Assembly: GCF_003584135.1 (NCBI RefSeq)
Contig: NZ_QXFI01000033.1
Coordinates: forward strand, 1-64,000
Direction of reading: 5' to 3'
Length of the DNA: 64,000 bases
Source: Flagellimonas pelagia
GTDB lineage: Bacteria; Bacteroidota; Bacteroidia; Flavobacteriales; Flavobacteriaceae
Below, in pieces: positions 62,720 through 64,000 of the stretch. The position numbers were made by a program, and so were the translations under genes. The stretch's first letter is position 1; the number at the start of each line of letters is the position of its first letter. Under the pieces are notes generated by a model that was given only the letters and a program-made list of their open reading frames with translations, was not told where the DNA came from and made no database searches.

Positions 62720-62817
62720 TAATCGAGATTTAAATGCTAAAGACTTATCTCGATAATTGTAAGTCTTTTCATTGTGAATGCCTCGTAGGGTTGCCCTGAG
62801 GTTATTTGCTTTTGTAG
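62720..62817. repeat. Dispersed repeat, copy 2 (about 95 bp)
   Basis: It shares the first 19 bases TAATCGAGATTTAAATGCT and the later GAATGCCTCGT, TTGCCC and GAGGTT blocks with 17982-18077, in the same orientation. It occupies most of the 212-bp gap between the Toprim gene and the 270-residue gene. A 66-codon frame at 62660-62860 runs through it and is not considered a gene; its translation NNLRATLRGIHNEKT resembles the tail of NhaA. Confidence 0.7.
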
Positions 62818-62875
62818 ATAGTATGGATGAAAAGAAGGCCGTCCGTGACGGACGGCCCATTGTTAGGTCAATCGG

Positions 62876-63688
62876 TCAGACTTTCATGCCTCGGCCGCGC
62901 GATTTTTTTTTTTCGCCGGGGTTGACCTCAAGCTTTTTGGCCTTTTCCAAATCGACTTTTTTGGTAATAAAGGTCTGTCGGCGCGGGGACCAGGATACCA
63001 AATACGGTTTGTTCCCGTGGACTTTGCTCTTGATGACCATTTCGAGCTCCTGGCCCCTGTTGAGTGCATCGGCCTGTTTCGCCGTCAACTTTACCCCATA
63101 AAAATAGGTGTTCGTGGAAAGTGCCGGTTTGGTACGGATATCCTGTACCTTTGGCTCGTAATAGGCCAATTTTTGGAACACTTCGCCGTCGTTGGTGCTT
63201 CCCTGGAACAGCACGAACTCCTTTTTGTCCACCATGCGCTCGAACTCATCGGCGCTGAAAGTATGGTTATAGGCCCATGCCTCGTCCAGAGTTACCTTTT
63301 CATTTCTACGGTACTGGACGTCCAGTCTAGTACCCAAGTTCCGGTCATATACCATCTGTATCATTTTGGCACTTTCCTTGAGCTCGCCCTCGGAGATATA
63401 GGTGGACTCGTGGAAATGCTCCTGTCCCTCGGTCAGATTTGTGCGTACGTTCGGGAGGATTTTTTTATAGCTGATATAATGGCCCTTCAATTGTTCTTCG
63501 AGGTCCTTATAAGCAAATTTCTGGTCCTTGGATTCGATGGGTTCATAATACTTCTTTTTTTTGGGCACTTTGAACGATTGTCCCTCGTTGTTCACGACGG
63601 ATACCTTTCCGTCCTTTTCTCCGGTTACGGTAGCCCGTTGCCACCGTTGGTTCACTTTTACGAAAACCTGCTGTGCTTGTTTTTCCAT
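62876..63688 (-). CDS. Hypothetical conjugative-element protein (270 aa)
   Basis: A soluble protein without membrane segments or signal peptide. It is basic, with short Lys/Arg-rich ends (KKKSRGRGMKV). The segment GVKLTAKQADALNRGQELEMVIKSKVHGNKPYLVSWSPRRQTF resembles repeated units of DUF3945 and DUF4099 proteins of Bacteroidetes elements, which are found near topoisomerase or relaxase genes. That similarity is weak. It heads the Toprim-coupling protein operon and may bind DNA or the relaxosome. Confidence 0.6.
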   Translation of the reverse strand: MEKQAQQVFVKVNQRWQRATVTGEKDGKVSVVNNEGQSFKVPKKKKYYEPIESKDQKFAYKDLEEQLKGHYISYKKILPNVRTNLTEGQEHFHESTYISEGELKESAKMIQMVYDRNLGTRLDVQYRRNEKVTLDEAWAYNHTFSADEFERMVDKKEFVLFQGSTNDGEVFQKLAYYEPKVQDIRTKPALSTNTYFYGVKLTAKQADALNRGQELEMVIKSKVHGNKPYLVSWSPRRQTFITKKVDLEKAKKLEVNPGEKKKSRGRGMKV

Positions 63689-63710
63689 TTTTCAAGTTTT
63701 AAATTAAGGA

Positions 63711-63764
63711 TTAATAAACAATTGTTAACTTTGTAATTCTGGATATGACATTTCCATTTTTCAT
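63711..63764 (-). CDS. Possible 17-residue leader ORF
   Basis: The frame MKNGNVISRITKLTIVY starts 76 bp upstream of the 270-residue gene. Its start context AATCCTTAATTCCGGACATG closely copies that of traE (AATCCTTAATTCCAGAACATG). The stop overlaps another copy of AATCCTTAATT (63702-63712). Whether it is translated is unknown; it may be a leader peptide or only a sequence remnant. Confidence 0.3.
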   Translation of the reverse strand: MKNGNVISRITKLTIVY

Positions 63765-63784
63765 GTCCGGAATTAAGGATTGAA

Positions 63785-63802
63785 GGGGGCGGGAGCGCCC
63801 CC
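63785..63802. terminator. Strong GC hairpin
   Basis: GGGGGCG and CGCCCCC form a perfect 7-bp stem around GGAG, followed by TTTATTTA on the plus strand. On the minus strand, the direction of the genes, only TTCAATCC follows, so terminator strength in that direction is uncertain. It separates the partial gene at the window's end from the conjugation operon. Confidence 0.55.
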
Positions 63803-63807
63803 TTTAT

Positions 63808-64000
63808 TTATACGGCCATCCTAAAGGCCTTTAATTTTTCGGTTCCGACATAGACCCCGTTCGCTTCGAACTCCAGCCTCCAATTGGCGTGTACGGGTTT
63901 AACGATCTCAACGGTCTTGTCCATATAGTTTCGGTAATAGCTCCAGAGAAAATAGCGAAGTGCGTTGACCTCAAAGGGAATACGGCACGATACCCACTGC
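63808..64000 (-). CDS. Hypothetical protein (partial, 5' part outside window)
   Basis: Reading the minus strand backwards from the TAA at 63810-63808 gives 63 residues open to the window edge (WVSCRIPFEVNALRYFLWSYYRNYMD, then the end VYVGTEKLKAFRMAV). It is rich in aromatic residues and shows no signal or repeat. No family is recognised. It precedes the conjugation genes on the same strand, with a GC hairpin between. Confidence 0.65.
   Translation of the reverse strand, partial: QWVSCRIPFEVNALRYFLWSYYRNYMDKTVEIVKPVHANWRLEFEANGVYVGTEKLKAFRMAV

Noticed and set aside
62660..62860. 66-codon minus-strand frame reading through the dispersed repeat
   Set aside because: Its sequence is the repeat in translation and overlaps the Toprim start; no gene-like features.
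1..64000. tRNA, rRNA, CRISPR array or insertion sequence
   Set aside because: No cloverleaf-like segment, no rRNA sequence, no regular spacer repeats and no transposase frame were found by eye.

Overview
The window looks like a marine-type member of the Bacteroidota, most likely family Flavobacteriaceae. The reasons are the Bacteroidetes-type conjugation genes (TraE, F, G, J, K, M, N, O and a TraQ relative), flavobacterial small-protein families (HYC_CC_PP, DUF6503, DUF5676), AraC regulators carrying a heavy-metal (HMA) domain, a FecA-like TonB receptor with a DUF6503 partner, and moderate-to-low G+C with AT-rich gaps. No rRNA, tRNA, CRISPR array, integrase, transposase or relaxase is visible.

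Region A (1-26.4 kb, all minus strand) is a stress and energy island. It has a coupled trio of an MgtC/SapB membrane protein, a site-2 protease with CBS domains and a membrane-bound spermidine-synthase-like protein. These are followed by a nearly complete glycogen-to-triose route: a GH13 enzyme, alpha-glucan phosphorylase, ATP phosphofructokinase, class I (DhnA-type) aldolase and an archaeal-type (type II) GAPDH. A divergent acetate-kinase homologue and a dicarboxylate/glutamate symporter lie among them. Upstream are lipid and redox genes (geranylgeranyl-reductase-like flavoprotein, cyclopropane fatty acid synthase, NDH-2, NhaA), two universal stress proteins, a TRASH-like lipoprotein, a lycopene-cyclase-like membrane protein and a membrane-anchored AlbA_2 protein. 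I infer a starvation, hypoxia or ion-stress survival module.

Region B (about 23.9-30.9 kb, minus) is a copper/metal island: an outer-membrane barrel, a two-domain-like multicopper oxidase, DUF5676, metal-binding lipoproteins, SHOCT proteins, an HMA chaperone, a His-rich membrane protein, two HMA-AraC regulators and a HYC_CC_PP protein. Region C (31-45 kb, mixed strands) holds a GMC oxidoreductase with its small subunit, a Rieske protein, a FecA-like receptor with DUF6503, a short HMA protein, an M90 peptidase, a prohibitin homologue, an MscS channel, a small charged protein, a third universal stress protein and a lipoprotein. It is separated by unusually long gene-free gaps, one of which contains a compact structured GC-rich element.

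Region D (45.4-64 kb, all minus) is the transfer module of an integrative conjugative element or plasmid. In transcription order it has an unknown partial gene, a 270-residue protein, a Toprim/DUF3991 primase-like protein, a VirD4-type coupling protein, an XRE regulator, a palindrome-rich control region, ParA, a DUF3408-like protein, a small membrane protein, TraE, TraF, TraG (VirB4), a TraI/VirB5-like protein, TraJ, TraK, TraM, TraN, TraO and a giant 1118-residue lipoprotein of nine tandem TraQ-like domains. Most cistrons overlap or are a few bases apart, so they are probably one or two transcripts. The most notable points are the giant TraQ array, a dnaX-like A9G slippery site at the primase gene's end whose -1 frame runs into the next gene, the palindrome cluster before parA, the archaeal-type glycolytic enzymes, and a roughly 95-bp dispersed repeat that supplies the C-terminal tail of NhaA and recurs inside the conjugation operon.
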